Shown piece after piece: positions 6,608 through 14,540 of a stretch of DNA of 43,644 bases. A model generated the notes under the pieces. That model searched no databases. It saw only the letters and a program-made list of their open reading frames with translations, and was not told the DNA's origin. Position 1 is the stretch's first letter, and each line of letters starts with the position of its first letter. This DNA comes from Flavobacterium sp. ov086 (lineage in GTDB: Bacteria > Bacteroidota > Bacteroidia > Flavobacteriales > Flavobacteriaceae): assembly GCF_900187965.1 (NCBI RefSeq), contig NZ_FZNL01000035.1, positions 1-43,644 of the forward strand, in the 5' to 3' direction. The position numbers and the translations under genes were made by a program.

Positions 6608-8365
6608 TTAAGATTTTTTAATGTCTCTCTCCACTTTTCTCATATTTTTTTCATGAGCTTTCATATTTTGCTCATAAACCTTCATATCTTTTTCAAATTG
6701 CTCCATTTTCTTTTCGAAATCTCCTCCAAGTTGCTGCTCAATATATGCACCATATTTATCCATTTCTGCACCAAATTTCTCCATAGCAATTTCATACTTT
6801 TTCATTTCTTTATCATAAACAGGTTCACGTTTTGACATAATGTCTTCTACCTGATCTTGATAAGCATCCAATTTTGGTTGAAATGCGTCCATTTTTTTCT
6901 GAAATTCTGCCATCTTTTTGTCGAAATCTTTCATAGCCACTTTGTCCTTAATGTTTTTTGGCAGAACAGGAGGTTTTGGCATATTTGACATATTTGGCGG
7001 AGCCGGAAGCTCTAAGTCCTGTGGCAATACTGGCATTACCGGAGCAACTGGTGCCGGCTGTAATTCTGGTGTTGCTGGAGGCGTAGGAGGAACCGGAGGG
7101 GTCAATCTATCCGAGTCGTTGTAGCTTTCGATTTCCGCTACACGATCTTCATAATTAGTTGACTTATTATTCTCTGTATCTGTAACAACACCAATTTTTT
7201 TAATGCCATTCTTCTCAGTTGAAACAGAGATTCCAAAGCTTTCTATAGCTTCGTCACCATCAATTTCAATGGTTTGAACTTCTTTTGTTCCTTGCTTAAT
7301 GTTGACTTTAATTCGGATTAATTCGTTTTTAGAGTTTCTCTTTATATTAGAAACAGCAACATCTGCACCATGATTCTTTTTTAGCTTCTCGGCCATTACT
7401 TTTAATTCCTGATCAGTTGTATTTTTGGTAATGTTATAAATATCATCTGAGTCATTAGTTTTAGAAATTTCCTTAGGCTGATTTTTCTCTTGTGCGATAG
7501 TTTTAATTTGAAACAACAGTACAAAGGCAACAAGTGCCGGAAGTATAGCGTAGTACTTCCAATAATTCCTTTTTTTTGATTGATTTTTGTTTAACATGAC
7601 AATTCGTTTTTTGATTAATGATTGATAAAAATGATTGGTAATTGCAACACATGATTCGTGTGTTGTGATTTTTAAAAGCGTGTATTGATACGCTTTTTTG
7701 TCTGATATTTTTTTGGCAGCTTCACTGTCTGCAATGAATTCAAGATTTTGAAGTATCGCCTTTTTGTACAACCAGATAATTGGATTGAACCAAAAAAGGA
7801 CGCAAAAAACTCTTGAAATCAAAACATCTATAGTATGATTTTGATCGCTATGCACTTTTTCATGCTCAATAATATTTTCTAATTCTGAGGCTGTATACAT
7901 TGATGAGTTGTATACGATATAATCAAAATAAGAAAAAGGAGCAATGTTCTCATGAATATCTATAAACTTGAAATCAGCTTGTTGGTGTATTTTTTTACCT
8001 TTTAAAACGGAATTTAAACTATAAAAATCAAGTGCAAACTTTATAATTAAAGCAAGAAAACCGATGCAATAAATAGCAAGAAAAACATAATTCCAGTTAA
8101 TCTCAAAAGATTCCTGTATGATTGCATGCTGCGGAATATAAGCTCGAGAATAATTCATATCAGAAACAGGCATTGTAACCGGGTCAATCCAAACTACTTT
8201 AGTATAAACCAAAAAAGGCAATACAATAGAGGTTATTAATCCGGCCAACAAGAACCATCTGCTGCTGTTAAAAAAAGTTTCTTTGCGCAGTAAAAAATAA
8301 TAAGCACAGTAAAACAATAATAGTAACCCACTTGATTTTGCGATAAAAATAAAAAGTGCTTCCAT
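6608..8365 (-). CDS. M56-family (BlaR1-like) membrane metallopeptidase with Pro-rich and coiled-coil tail
   Basis: A 585-residue sensor/protease. Membrane helices at about 1-20, 36-56 and 92-112 precede the cytoplasmic zinc protease core with HEKVH at 168-172 and a downstream Glu (E209, NLEFIAD). Another helix lies near 268-288. Family knowledge: BlaR1/MecR1 relatives cleave a BlaI-type repressor after sensing an envelope signal; here the partner is the gene directly upstream. The outer part differs from classic BlaR1. It has no penicillin-binding domain but a Pro-rich run (about 430-480), then a long charged helix with Met spaced every 7 residues or so, probably a coiled coil. The head is strongly similar to the paralogue at 8767-10350, while the tail is unrelated. 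Confidence 0.88.
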   Translation of the reverse strand: MEALFIFIAKSSGLLLLFYCAYYFLLRKETFFNSSRWFLLAGLITSIVLPFLVYTKVVWIDPVTMPVSDMNYSRAYIPQHAIIQESFEINWNYVFLAIYCIGFLALIIKFALDFYSLNSVLKGKKIHQQADFKFIDIHENIAPFSYFDYIVYNSSMYTASELENIIEHEKVHSDQNHTIDVLISRVFCVLFWFNPIIWLYKKAILQNLEFIADSEAAKKISDKKAYQYTLLKITTHESCVAITNHFYQSLIKKRIVMLNKNQSKKRNYWKYYAILPALVAFVLLFQIKTIAQEKNQPKEISKTNDSDDIYNITKNTTDQELKVMAEKLKKNHGADVAVSNIKRNSKNELIRIKVNIKQGTKEVQTIEIDGDEAIESFGISVSTEKNGIKKIGVVTDTENNKSTNYEDRVAEIESYNDSDRLTPPVPPTPPATPELQPAPVAPVMPVLPQDLELPAPPNMSNMPKPPVLPKNIKDKVAMKDFDKKMAEFQKKMDAFQPKLDAYQDQVEDIMSKREPVYDKEMKKYEIAMEKFGAEMDKYGAYIEQQLGGDFEKKMEQFEKDMKVYEQNMKAHEKNMRKVERDIKKS

Positions 8366-8370
8366 AACGA

Positions 8371-8739
8371 TTATTTTACTTCTTGAGGAATTTCAATCAT
8401 TGCCAGTATTTCGCGTAATTCTGCTGCCGAAATTTTTTCTTCTTTGGCAAAAAATGAAACCATACTTTTATAAGAACTATTGAAGTAATTATCAATTGCC
8501 GTACTCATAAAACCTTTACTGTATTCTTCAATACTTACAACTGGATGATATTGATGTGTATTTCCAAAAGCCTGATGTCCTACATAACCTTTTTCTTCAA
8601 GATTACGAACAATAGTCGAAAGGGTATTGTAATGCGGTTGATCTTCGGTAATTTCTGTTTGAATCTCTTTTACAAAAGCTTTTTTAAGCTTCCATAAAAT
8701 ATGCATGATTTCTTCTTCTTTGTTGGTTAGCTTTTGCAT
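8371..8739 (-). CDS. BlaI/MecI/CopY-family repressor, copy 2
   Basis: A 122-residue winged-helix repressor. The DNA-binding domain spans about 1-75 (LTNKEEEIMHILWKLKKAFV; then HYNTLSTIVRNLEEKGYVG), and the C-terminal helices form the dimer region. Its M56 partner starts 5 bases after the stop, so translation is coupled. By eye about 16 residues differ from the copy at 10357-10725. I start at MQKLTNK (8739), which gives exactly the same length as the paralogue. No promoter or operator is seen in the 27 bases upstream, so expression probably comes from the promoter at 10743. Confidence 0.9.
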   Translation of the reverse strand: MQKLTNKEEEIMHILWKLKKAFVKEIQTEITEDQPHYNTLSTIVRNLEEKGYVGHQAFGNTHQYHPVVSIEEYSKGFMSTAIDNYFNSSYKSMVSFFAKEEKISAAELREILAMIEIPQEVK

Positions 8740-8766
8740 AATTTTAGTTTTTAAATGCAATTCAAA

Positions 8767-10350
8767 TTAATTTTTCATTTCGATAATAACGGCTCCATTT
8801 GAACCTTCATCGCCATATTTAGCAATAGCTTCAGGACTTTTTAAAACATTTATTGCTTTGATACTGCCAGGGTTTATAGAATTTGATTCTTCAGCACTTA
8901 TATGACCAATTACAACTCCGTCGATAATATATAATGGATCAGAGTTAATTTTAATAGTTTGCTGTCCGTTTTTATTAGTTACAGTAACATTTGTATTTAC
9001 GTTTCCATTAGTACTTACAACAGTAGAAGTAGTGGTACTAACATTGCAATCAGTTTTTGTGCTAGTATTAGAATTAGTGTCAACATTAGTGTTAGTTTTA
9101 GAGTTTTGAACTTTTACTATTTCAATTTTTTTTGTTTTATCATTGGCTCTAGAATCACCAATTTGGTTATTTGCAACTAAGCTGATTTTTTTAGAACCAT
9201 CATCCTGAGTTACAATCATAAATCCGCAATCTTTAATGCCTTTATCACCAAGAACCTCATATTCCTGCTCTTGCCCTTCACCAATTTTTGCATGTACTTT
9301 TATTGCAACTAGTTCGTTTTGAGAATTTCGTTTTAATTCTGCAATTGTAAAATCGACATTGTGATTTAGTTTTAGTTTTTCGGCAATAACTTTTAATTCC
9401 TGATCTGTAGTAGTTTTATTGATTGTGAAAATATCAACAGATTTAATTTCTTTTTTAGAAACTTCAACAACAGTTCCTTTTTTCTCCTTTGCAATTACTT
9501 CCACCTGAAATAAAAGCACAAACGCCGCAAGAGCTGGAATTACAACATAATACTTCCATGAATTACTCTTTTTTGATTGATTTTTGTTTAACATAACGAT
9601 TCGTTTTTTGATTAATGATTGATAAAAATGATTGGTGATTGCAACACATGATTGGTGTGTTGTTATTTTTAAAAGTGTGTATTGATACGCTTTTTTGTCG
9701 GCTATTTTCTTGGCAGCTTCACTATCAGCAATGAATTCAAGATTTTGAACAATTGCTTTTTTGTAAAACCATATGATTGGATTGAACCAAAACAACATAC
9801 AGAATACTCTCGAAACAAGAACGTCTACAGTATGATTTTGATCGCTGTGAACTTTTTCATGTTCCAGAATACTCTCTAATTCTGATGCCGTGTACATTGA
9901 TGAGTTGTAAACGATATAATCAAAATAGGAGAAAGGAGCAATGTTTTCTTTTACATCTATAAATTTAAAATCGGCTTGTTGTTGTATTTTTTTTCCTTTT
10001 ATAATAGAATTTAAACTGTAGAAATCGATCCCAAATTTGATTAAGAAACCAAGGAAACCAATACTATAAACAGCAATAATGACAAGATTCCAATTTACTT
10101 CAAAAGCATTATTTTCTGTGTTTAAAGGATAAAGCGCCGTATAATTCATATTTGAAGCAGGAGTAGGGTTAATCCAGACTACTTTGGTGTAAACCAAAAA
10201 AGGCATTACAACAGAAGTTATTAAACCAGCCAATAAAAACCATCTGTTACTATTGAAAAAAGTTTCTTTACGTAATAAAAAATGATACGCTAAAAAGAAC
10301 AAAATTATCAATCCGCTTGATTTTGCTATGAATATAAAAAGTGCTTCCAT
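8767..10350 (-). CDS. M56-family (BlaR1-like) membrane metallopeptidase with TonB-plug-like tail
   Basis: A 527-residue paralogue of the peptidase at 6608-8365. The N-terminal 290 residues are closely similar, with the same helices and HEKVH zinc motif. The outer part is different. A Ser/Thr/Asn-rich linker (residues about 415-465, repeating TNT and STS) leads to a C-terminal domain with PLYIIDGVVIG and a final GAVIIEMKN, the pattern of the plug domain of TonB-dependent receptors. Plug-like tails on M56 proteins are seen in Bacteroidota; their ligand is not known to me. The stop of the BlaI gene at 10357 lies 6 bases before the start. Start MEALFIF chosen by match to the paralogue. Confidence 0.88.
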   Translation of the reverse strand: MEALFIFIAKSSGLIILFFLAYHFLLRKETFFNSNRWFLLAGLITSVVMPFLVYTKVVWINPTPASNMNYTALYPLNTENNAFEVNWNLVIIAVYSIGFLGFLIKFGIDFYSLNSIIKGKKIQQQADFKFIDVKENIAPFSYFDYIVYNSSMYTASELESILEHEKVHSDQNHTVDVLVSRVFCMLFWFNPIIWFYKKAIVQNLEFIADSEAAKKIADKKAYQYTLLKITTHQSCVAITNHFYQSLIKKRIVMLNKNQSKKSNSWKYYVVIPALAAFVLLFQVEVIAKEKKGTVVEVSKKEIKSVDIFTINKTTTDQELKVIAEKLKLNHNVDFTIAELKRNSQNELVAIKVHAKIGEGQEQEYEVLGDKGIKDCGFMIVTQDDGSKKISLVANNQIGDSRANDKTKKIEIVKVQNSKTNTNVDTNSNTSTKTDCNVSTTTSTVVSTNGNVNTNVTVTNKNGQQTIKINSDPLYIIDGVVIGHISAEESNSINPGSIKAINVLKSPEAIAKYGDEGSNGAVIIEMKN

Positions 10351-10356
10351 AAACAA

Positions 10357-10725
10357 TTATTTATCTTCTTTTGGAGTTTCAATCATAGCAAGGATTTCGC
10401 GTAATTCGGCAGCAGAAATCTTTTCTTCTTTAGCAAAAAAGGATACCATATTTTTATAAGAACTATTAAAGAAATTATCAATAGCGGTATTCATAAACTT
10501 TTTACTATAAGCTTCGAGCGTAACGGCAGGATAATATTGATGTGTGTTTCCAAAAGCATTATGTCCCACAAAACCTTTTTCTTCAAGATTACGCACAATA
10601 GTCGAAAGAGTATTGTAATGCGGTTGATCCTCAGTTATTTCAGCCTGAATCTCTTTTACAAAAGCTTTTTTTAGCCTCCATAAAATGTGCATGATTTCTT
10701 CTTCTTTGTTGGTTAACTTTTGCAT
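10357..10725 (-). CDS. BlaI/MecI/CopY-family repressor, copy 1
   Basis: A 122-residue winged-helix repressor, first gene of a four-gene operon (blaI, M56, blaI, M56). The recognition helix region is QPHYNTLSTIVRNLEEKG. It should bind the inverted AACTA/TAGTT repeats just upstream (10752-10796), repressing the whole operon until the M56 protease cuts it. Cleavage in the linker after the DNA-binding domain is family knowledge. The copy in the second pair differs at about 16 of 122 positions, so both could bind the same operators and form mixed dimers. Confidence 0.92.
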   Translation of the reverse strand: MQKLTNKEEEIMHILWRLKKAFVKEIQAEITEDQPHYNTLSTIVRNLEEKGFVGHNAFGNTHQYYPAVTLEAYSKKFMNTAIDNFFNSSYKNMVSFFAKEEKISAAELREILAMIETPKEDK

Positions 10726-10742
10726 GTTTTCTAATTTTAATT

Positions 10743-10796
10743 CAAATCTACAACTATTTTTCTAGTTACACAACTATAAAAGTAGTTATTTAACTA
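10743..10796 (-). promoter_or_regulatory. Promoter and triple BlaI-type operator
   Basis: Reading the minus strand, TAGATTTG (10743-10750) is a perfect -7 box, with TTG of a -33 element 19 bases upstream. Two dyads AACTA-N6-TAGTT lie at 10752-10767 and 10772-10787, 20 bases apart, that is two helix turns. A further palindrome TAGTTA-TT-TAACTA at 10783-10796 overlaps the second. The first dyad fills the space between the -33 and -7 boxes, so a bound repressor would block RNA polymerase. Assignment to BlaI is by position and by similarity of the half-site to known BlaI/MecI sites. Confidence 0.75.
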
Positions 10797-10850
10797 AAAA
10801 ATACGTTTGATTGATTTTGAAGCATAGAAAATTTGCTTACAATGCGTTTA

Positions 10851-10997
10851 TTTTAACCGCAAAGCCCGCAATGTGTTTTATGCATTAATATGCACATAAA
10901 CGCAGAGTTCGCAAAGCTGTGAGGATATAGCTTTGCGAACTTTGTGTTTGTAATAAGTAGCAATAAATAAAAAAACTTAGCGAACTTCGCGGTAAAA
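10851..10997. repeat. Nested inverted-repeat element (CGCAAAG type)
   Basis: This fills most of the 300-base gap between the bla-like operon promoter and the MFS gene. A perfect 12-bp stem, GTTCGCAAAGCT (10907-10918) with AGCTTTGCGAAC (10929-10940), extends to about 21 bp with two mismatches. Outer arms TTTTAACCGCAAAG (10851-10864) and CTTCGCGGTAAAA (10985-10997) match imperfectly. A small palindrome (TGCAT-TAAT-ATGCA) lies at about 10881-10894. No coding capacity. It may also terminate the minus-strand MFS transcript, whose stop is at 11024. Confidence 0.6.
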
Positions 10998-11023
10998 TTT
11001 CACCAGTTTATATTGAATAGCAC

Positions 11024-12241
11024 TTAACGAATTTTCTCATGGAGTAGAGCTTTTTTAATCCAAAAGCAGCAAAGTGTAGCAAATACTCCAATACAAGCCA
11101 TAAACAACCAGTTCATTTGATAACCTAAGCGGGAAATAATTTCGAAGCCAACTTTAGAGCTTATAATATGAGCTAAACTAAAACTCATTGTATAGAGTGC
11201 CATATAACGACCTTCCTGACCTTTTGGAGCTCGACTTAAAGCAAAAGCATTCGAAAAAGGAAAAGTCAAAATCTCTCCAATTGATATGCAAATCATACTA
11301 ATAACTAAGATTCCGGCCCAAACATTAATAAGTAACAGAAAGAAACTTAGCGCCATAATAAATGATCCCAGAATAATGATTTTTATTTTCGGGAAACCTT
11401 TTCTTTCCATAAAACCAACCGTTGGCATTTCTAAGGCAAAGATTAAAAGTCCGTTTAGAGTCATTAATAATCCCGTTTGGAACTCTGATAAACCAAATTT
11501 CTCATTATGATATAGTGGTAAAGTTGTAAAAAGCTGAAAGAAAATCATTGCCGTAACGAAGCTCACAAACAAAAAGACCCAAAAGATTTTATCGTGAAAT
11601 ACCGATTTTATTTCTGAAGCACTCTCCATTTTATCCTCATGGACCACTTTTTTCTTCTCTTTAACTAATAACGCAAATATGGAAATAGAGATAATACACG
11701 ACGCACCATCAACCCAGAATAAACCAGAATAACCAATTCCCATAATAATCAAACCTCCTAAAGCTGGTCCTGCGGCAAAACCAAGATTTACTGCTAGACG
11801 TACCAGAGTCAAGGCTCGCGTCCTATTTTCGGGTTTTGCATAGGCACCTAACGAAACAAACATCGCCGGTCTAAACATATCTGCAATGGTCATTAAAATA
11901 AACATCGCAACGCAAAGCGCCCAAAATGTCGTAATATATTGTACAAAGAAAAGTGAGACTCCACTGGTAAATAAACTAAAAATCATGATTTTGTAAAACC
12001 CGATTTTATCTGATAATTTTCCGCCCAGCCACGAACCTAACATCGATCCCAGACCAAATGCAACCATAATCCAACCTACTTGATTATAAGTAAAATGAAG
12101 GTCTTCTTTTAAGTATTTTGATAAAAAGGGAAGCACCATCGTTCCGGCACGATTGATAAAAGTAACTATTGTAAGTATCCAAATTTCTCTTGAAAATCCT
12201 TTAAAATTGTTGATGTAGTGGTTAAAAGCAGTTTTGAGCAT
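11024..12241 (-). CDS. MFS transporter, drug-efflux type
   Basis: A 405-residue inner-membrane protein with about 12 helices. The MFS signature between helices 2 and 3 is visible as GSWLGGKLSDKIGFYKIM (residues about 70-87). The motif NRAGTMVLPFLSKYL in helix 1 is typical of the YfmO/MdtG-like exporters. Likely exports drugs or metabolites by proton antiport; the substrate is unknown. I chose ATG 12241 (MLKTAFNHYINNF) because the promoter box at 12263-12270 overlaps the longer alternative start region. Divergent from the DUF1684 gene, with a shared 98-base control region. Confidence 0.85.
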   Translation of the reverse strand: MLKTAFNHYINNFKGFSREIWILTIVTFINRAGTMVLPFLSKYLKEDLHFTYNQVGWIMVAFGLGSMLGSWLGGKLSDKIGFYKIMIFSLFTSGVSLFFVQYITTFWALCVAMFILMTIADMFRPAMFVSLGAYAKPENRTRALTLVRLAVNLGFAAGPALGGLIIMGIGYSGLFWVDGASCIISISIFALLVKEKKKVVHEDKMESASEIKSVFHDKIFWVFLFVSFVTAMIFFQLFTTLPLYHNEKFGLSEFQTGLLMTLNGLLIFALEMPTVGFMERKGFPKIKIIILGSFIMALSFFLLLINVWAGILVISMICISIGEILTFPFSNAFALSRAPKGQEGRYMALYTMSFSLAHIISSKVGFEIISRLGYQMNWLFMACIGVFATLCCFWIKKALLHEKIR

Positions 12242-12262
12242 TGTAAAATAAGTTATTTGCAA

Positions 12263-12280
12263 CAAAGTTAGGAAACTTTG
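12263..12280 (-). promoter_or_regulatory. MFS promoter box inside a perfect dyad
   Basis: CAAAGTT-AGGA-AACTTTG is a perfect 7-bp inverted repeat. On the minus strand it contains TAACTTTG, a TAnnTTTG -7 box for the MFS gene. A regulator bound to the dyad would cover the promoter. No regulator gene is adjacent, so the binding protein is unknown; chance pairing is also possible because the -7 box itself is AT-rich. Confidence 0.45.
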
Positions 12281-12293
12281 TCACGTAGAGTGG

Positions 12294-12324
12294 TTGTCTC
12301 ATTGTTACTTTTAAACTATTTTTG
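12294..12324 (+). promoter_or_regulatory. Promoter of the DUF1684-TatD-TcdA operon
   Basis: TATTTTTG at 12317-12324 is a -7 box, with TTG at 12294-12296 as the -33 element, 20 bases apart. The expected start of transcription lies just before the ATG at 12340, which supports that start over the TTG frame start at 12322. Confidence 0.6.
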
Positions 12325-12339
12325 CTGAAAATTTCCAAG

Positions 12340-12939
12340 ATGAAAAATTCTATTATACTTGTTTTAATATTGGTTTTTAATTTCGGCTTTAGCCAAAAGA
12401 AATTTGATCAGAATGAGGTCAAAAAATTCCAGAGTAAAATAAATTCGGAATATGCTGATGCAAAGACAAGTCCGTTGATGGCTGAAGACCTAAAAGGATT
12501 TAAAACTTTGGATTTTTTCCCAACATCAGGTAAATATTTTGTTGTGGCAAAATTTGAAAAAGCACAAGATGAGAAAGTTTTTGAAATGAAAACAACAGGA
12601 ACAAGAACTCCAAAATATATTAAATACGGAACATTATATTTCACAATAGACGGTGTTGATTTGAAATTGAATGTATACAGAAACATTGAACTTTCGAAAA
12701 CAAAGGAATATAAAGATCATTTGTTTTTACCTTTCTCAGATCTTACAAGTGGTAAAGAAAGTTATATTGGTGGAAGATATATTGATTTGAAAATTCCAAA
12801 AGGGAATACAATTGCAGTAGATTTTAATCAGGCATACAATCCATATTGCGCTTACAATCATAAATATTCTTGTCCGCTTGTTCCTTTAGAAAACGATTTG
12901 AAAGTAGAAATTAAAGCGGGAGTAAAAACTTTTCATTAA
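12340..12939 (+). CDS. DUF1684 secreted protein
   Basis: A 199-residue exported protein of the DUF1684 family. The signal peptide spans residues 1-18 (MKNSIILVLILVFNFGFS). The family block covers about 75-190: GTLYFTIDGVDLKLNVYR, then DLTSGKESYIGGRYIDL and the C-terminal AYNPYCAYNHKYSCPL with paired Cys. The molecular role of the family is unknown; some annotations guess a heme-binding or lyase link, which I do not adopt. The stop TAA shares its last A with the ATG of the TatD gene, so the two are translationally coupled. Confidence 0.85.
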   Translation: MKNSIILVLILVFNFGFSQKKFDQNEVKKFQSKINSEYADAKTSPLMAEDLKGFKTLDFFPTSGKYFVVAKFEKAQDEKVFEMKTTGTRTPKYIKYGTLYFTIDGVDLKLNVYRNIELSKTKEYKDHLFLPFSDLTSGKESYIGGRYIDLKIPKGNTIAVDFNQAYNPYCAYNHKYSCPLVPLENDLKVEIKAGVKTFH

Positions 12940-13610
12940 TGGATTTTTTTAATTTTCATACGCATCAATTTACAAATCAGTCCAATATATTGGAATTGGT
13001 CAATCAATATCCGCAAGAATTTGATACTTCGATTCCGTATTATTCGATAGGGATTCATCCTTGGTATATTAAGGAAGACCAAGTTGATGCCGATTTGAAA
13101 ATTATTGAAGACAAATTGCAAACTAAAAATTGTCTTGCCCTTGGCGAATGTGGTTTAGATAAACGAATCGAAATTCCGCTGGAACAGCAAATCATAGTTT
13201 TTGAAAAGCAATTGACTTTAGCCGAAAAGTACCAAAAACCGGTCGTAATTCATTGTGTTGCGGCTTTTCAGGAAGTGATTGCAATCAGAAAAAAAATGAA
13301 GATTTCTGTGCCAATGATTATTCACGGATTTTCGAAAAACAGTCAAATTGCAGAACAATTAATCAAAGCTGGATTTTATATTTCGTTTGGAAAATATTTA
13401 CTGAGAAATCCTGAATTGAAAACGGTTTTTAAAGAAATTCCAAGCAATCGTTTTTTTCTGGAAACAGATACAATTGAAGAAAATATTCAGCAGGTTTATG
13501 ATTTAGCATCAGAATATAAAAATATAACAATCAAAGAATTACAAGAGATTATCTCAAGTAATTTCAATAAGGTGTTTCAGGACAATAACTTGAAACATGA
13601 AACAATTTAA
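12939..13610 (+). CDS. TatD-family hydrolase
   Basis: A 223-residue metal-dependent hydrolase of the TatD DNase/amidohydrolase superfamily. The metal site residues are seen in FNFHTHQF (first His pair), ALGECGLD (Glu), VVIHC and MIIHGFS (His) and FFLETD (Asp). TatD proteins act as exonucleases on DNA in several bacteria; the substrate of this short version (normally about 260 residues) is not certain. The start overlaps the stop of DUF1684 by one base, and tcdA follows after 23 bases, suggesting an operon. Confidence 0.88.
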   Translation: MDFFNFHTHQFTNQSNILELVNQYPQEFDTSIPYYSIGIHPWYIKEDQVDADLKIIEDKLQTKNCLALGECGLDKRIEIPLEQQIIVFEKQLTLAEKYQKPVVIHCVAAFQEVIAIRKKMKISVPMIIHGFSKNSQIAEQLIKAGFYISFGKYLLRNPELKTVFKEIPSNRFFLETDTIEENIQQVYDLASEYKNITIKELQEIISSNFNKVFQDNNLKHETI

Positions 13611-13633
13611 ACTAAAAAAACAAAAATTTAGAT

Positions 13634-14353
13634 ATGGCAGAGTGGACAGAAAGAGCCGAACTTTTATTTACTAAACAAGGATTAGAAAACTTGCAAAACT
13701 CAAATGTTTTGGTGGTAGGTTTAGGAGGAGTTGGATCATTTGCAGCAGAGTTTTTGGCAAGAGCCGGAGTAGGAAGCATGACAATTGTAGATGGTGATGT
13801 AGTAGATATTACAAATATTAACAGACAATTGCCAGCTTTACATTCAACGGTTGGCCAACCAAAAATTACAATTGTAGGAGATCGTTTATTGGATATTAAT
13901 CCGGAATTAAAATTAACTCGTGTTCAGGAATTTTTATCTCCTGAGAGAGCTTTTGAGATCGTTTCGCCAGAATTTGATTATGTCTTGGATTGTATTGATA
14001 GTATTACTCCAAAGATAAATTTGATTATTGCTGCAAAACGAAAAAGAGTTAAGATTATAAGCAGCATGGGAGCTGGTGGAAAAATGCTGGCTTCAAAAGT
14101 AAAAGTAACCGATATTTCTAAAACAATAAATTGCTATTTTTCTAAAACGATCAGAAAGCGTTTAAAAATCGAAAAAATCAATAAACTGAAAGTTGTTTTC
14201 TCATCAGAAATTCAGGATGAAAAAAGCTTGAAATTAACCGACGGAAAAAACTTCAAAAAGTCATTCTACGGAACCAACAGTTACATGCCAGGATTATTTG
14301 GTCTTCATGTTGCTGAAACTGTGATCCGTCATTTGCTTATTAAAAAAGATTAG
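13634..14353 (+). CDS. tcdA: tRNA threonylcarbamoyladenosine dehydratase
   Basis: A 239-residue E1-like enzyme of the ThiF/MoeB family that uses ATP to cyclise t6A37 in tRNA to ct6A. The nucleotide-binding loop is VLVVGLGGVGSFAAEFLARA (about residues 24-43), followed by VDGDVVDITNINRQLPA, which contains the conserved Asp and the N-x-x-RQ motif. The C-terminal part has SSMGAGGKMLASKVKVTDIS, characteristic of TcdA rather than ThiF or MoeB. There are no Zn-binding CxxC pairs, again as in TcdA. Last gene of the DUF1684-TatD-tcdA operon; followed by an inverted-repeat element. Confidence 0.9.
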   Translation: MAEWTERAELLFTKQGLENLQNSNVLVVGLGGVGSFAAEFLARAGVGSMTIVDGDVVDITNINRQLPALHSTVGQPKITIVGDRLLDINPELKLTRVQEFLSPERAFEIVSPEFDYVLDCIDSITPKINLIIAAKRKRVKIISSMGAGGKMLASKVKVTDISKTINCYFSKTIRKRLKIEKINKLKVVFSSEIQDEKSLKLTDGKNFKKSFYGTNSYMPGLFGLHVAETVIRHLLIKKD

Positions 14354-14360
14354 AAAAGTT

Positions 14361-14479
14361 TGTTTCAGGTTTTCTTTGTTTCAGGTTTCAAGTTTTGGAT
14401 ACGCACGAACTTTGCCAAAGTTTAAAACTTTGACAAAGTTACCGCAAACAGAGAACTTGAAACCTGAAACAAAAGAAAC
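14361..14479. repeat. Inverted-repeat element with TTGAAACCTGAAAC arms
   Basis: The left arm (14361-14397) is the reverse complement of the right arm (14454-14479) over CTTGAAACCTGAAACAAA. Between them are two near-identical palindromes: AACTTTGCCAAAGTT (14408-14422) and AACTTTGACAAAGTT (14426-14440). The arm sequence recurs at 41991-42055. An open frame that starts at 14376 runs through this element into the HAD gene; I regard that N-terminal extension as spurious. Confidence 0.65.
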
Positions 14480-14526
14480 AAAAACCTTTGAACCTTTATC
14501 CCTCAGAACCTTTGAACCCTTAAAAA
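14480..14526 (+). repeat. Leader-type repeat in front of the HAD gene
   Basis: A 47-base segment built of AACCTTTGAACC units, with CCCTCAGAACC in the middle and ending CCCTTAAAAA. It stops 14 bases before the ATG of the HAD gene. A near copy in the same orientation relative to its gene lies directly upstream of the prenyltransferase gene at 33876-33922. Confidence 0.65.
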
Positions 14527-14540
14527 GTACCTTAAAAAAA

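Noticed and set aside
14376..14540. N-terminal extension of the HAD gene from 14376
   Set aside because: It is translated from an inverted-repeat element and a leader repeat; low complexity, not family-like. ATG 14541 gives the normal HAD start.
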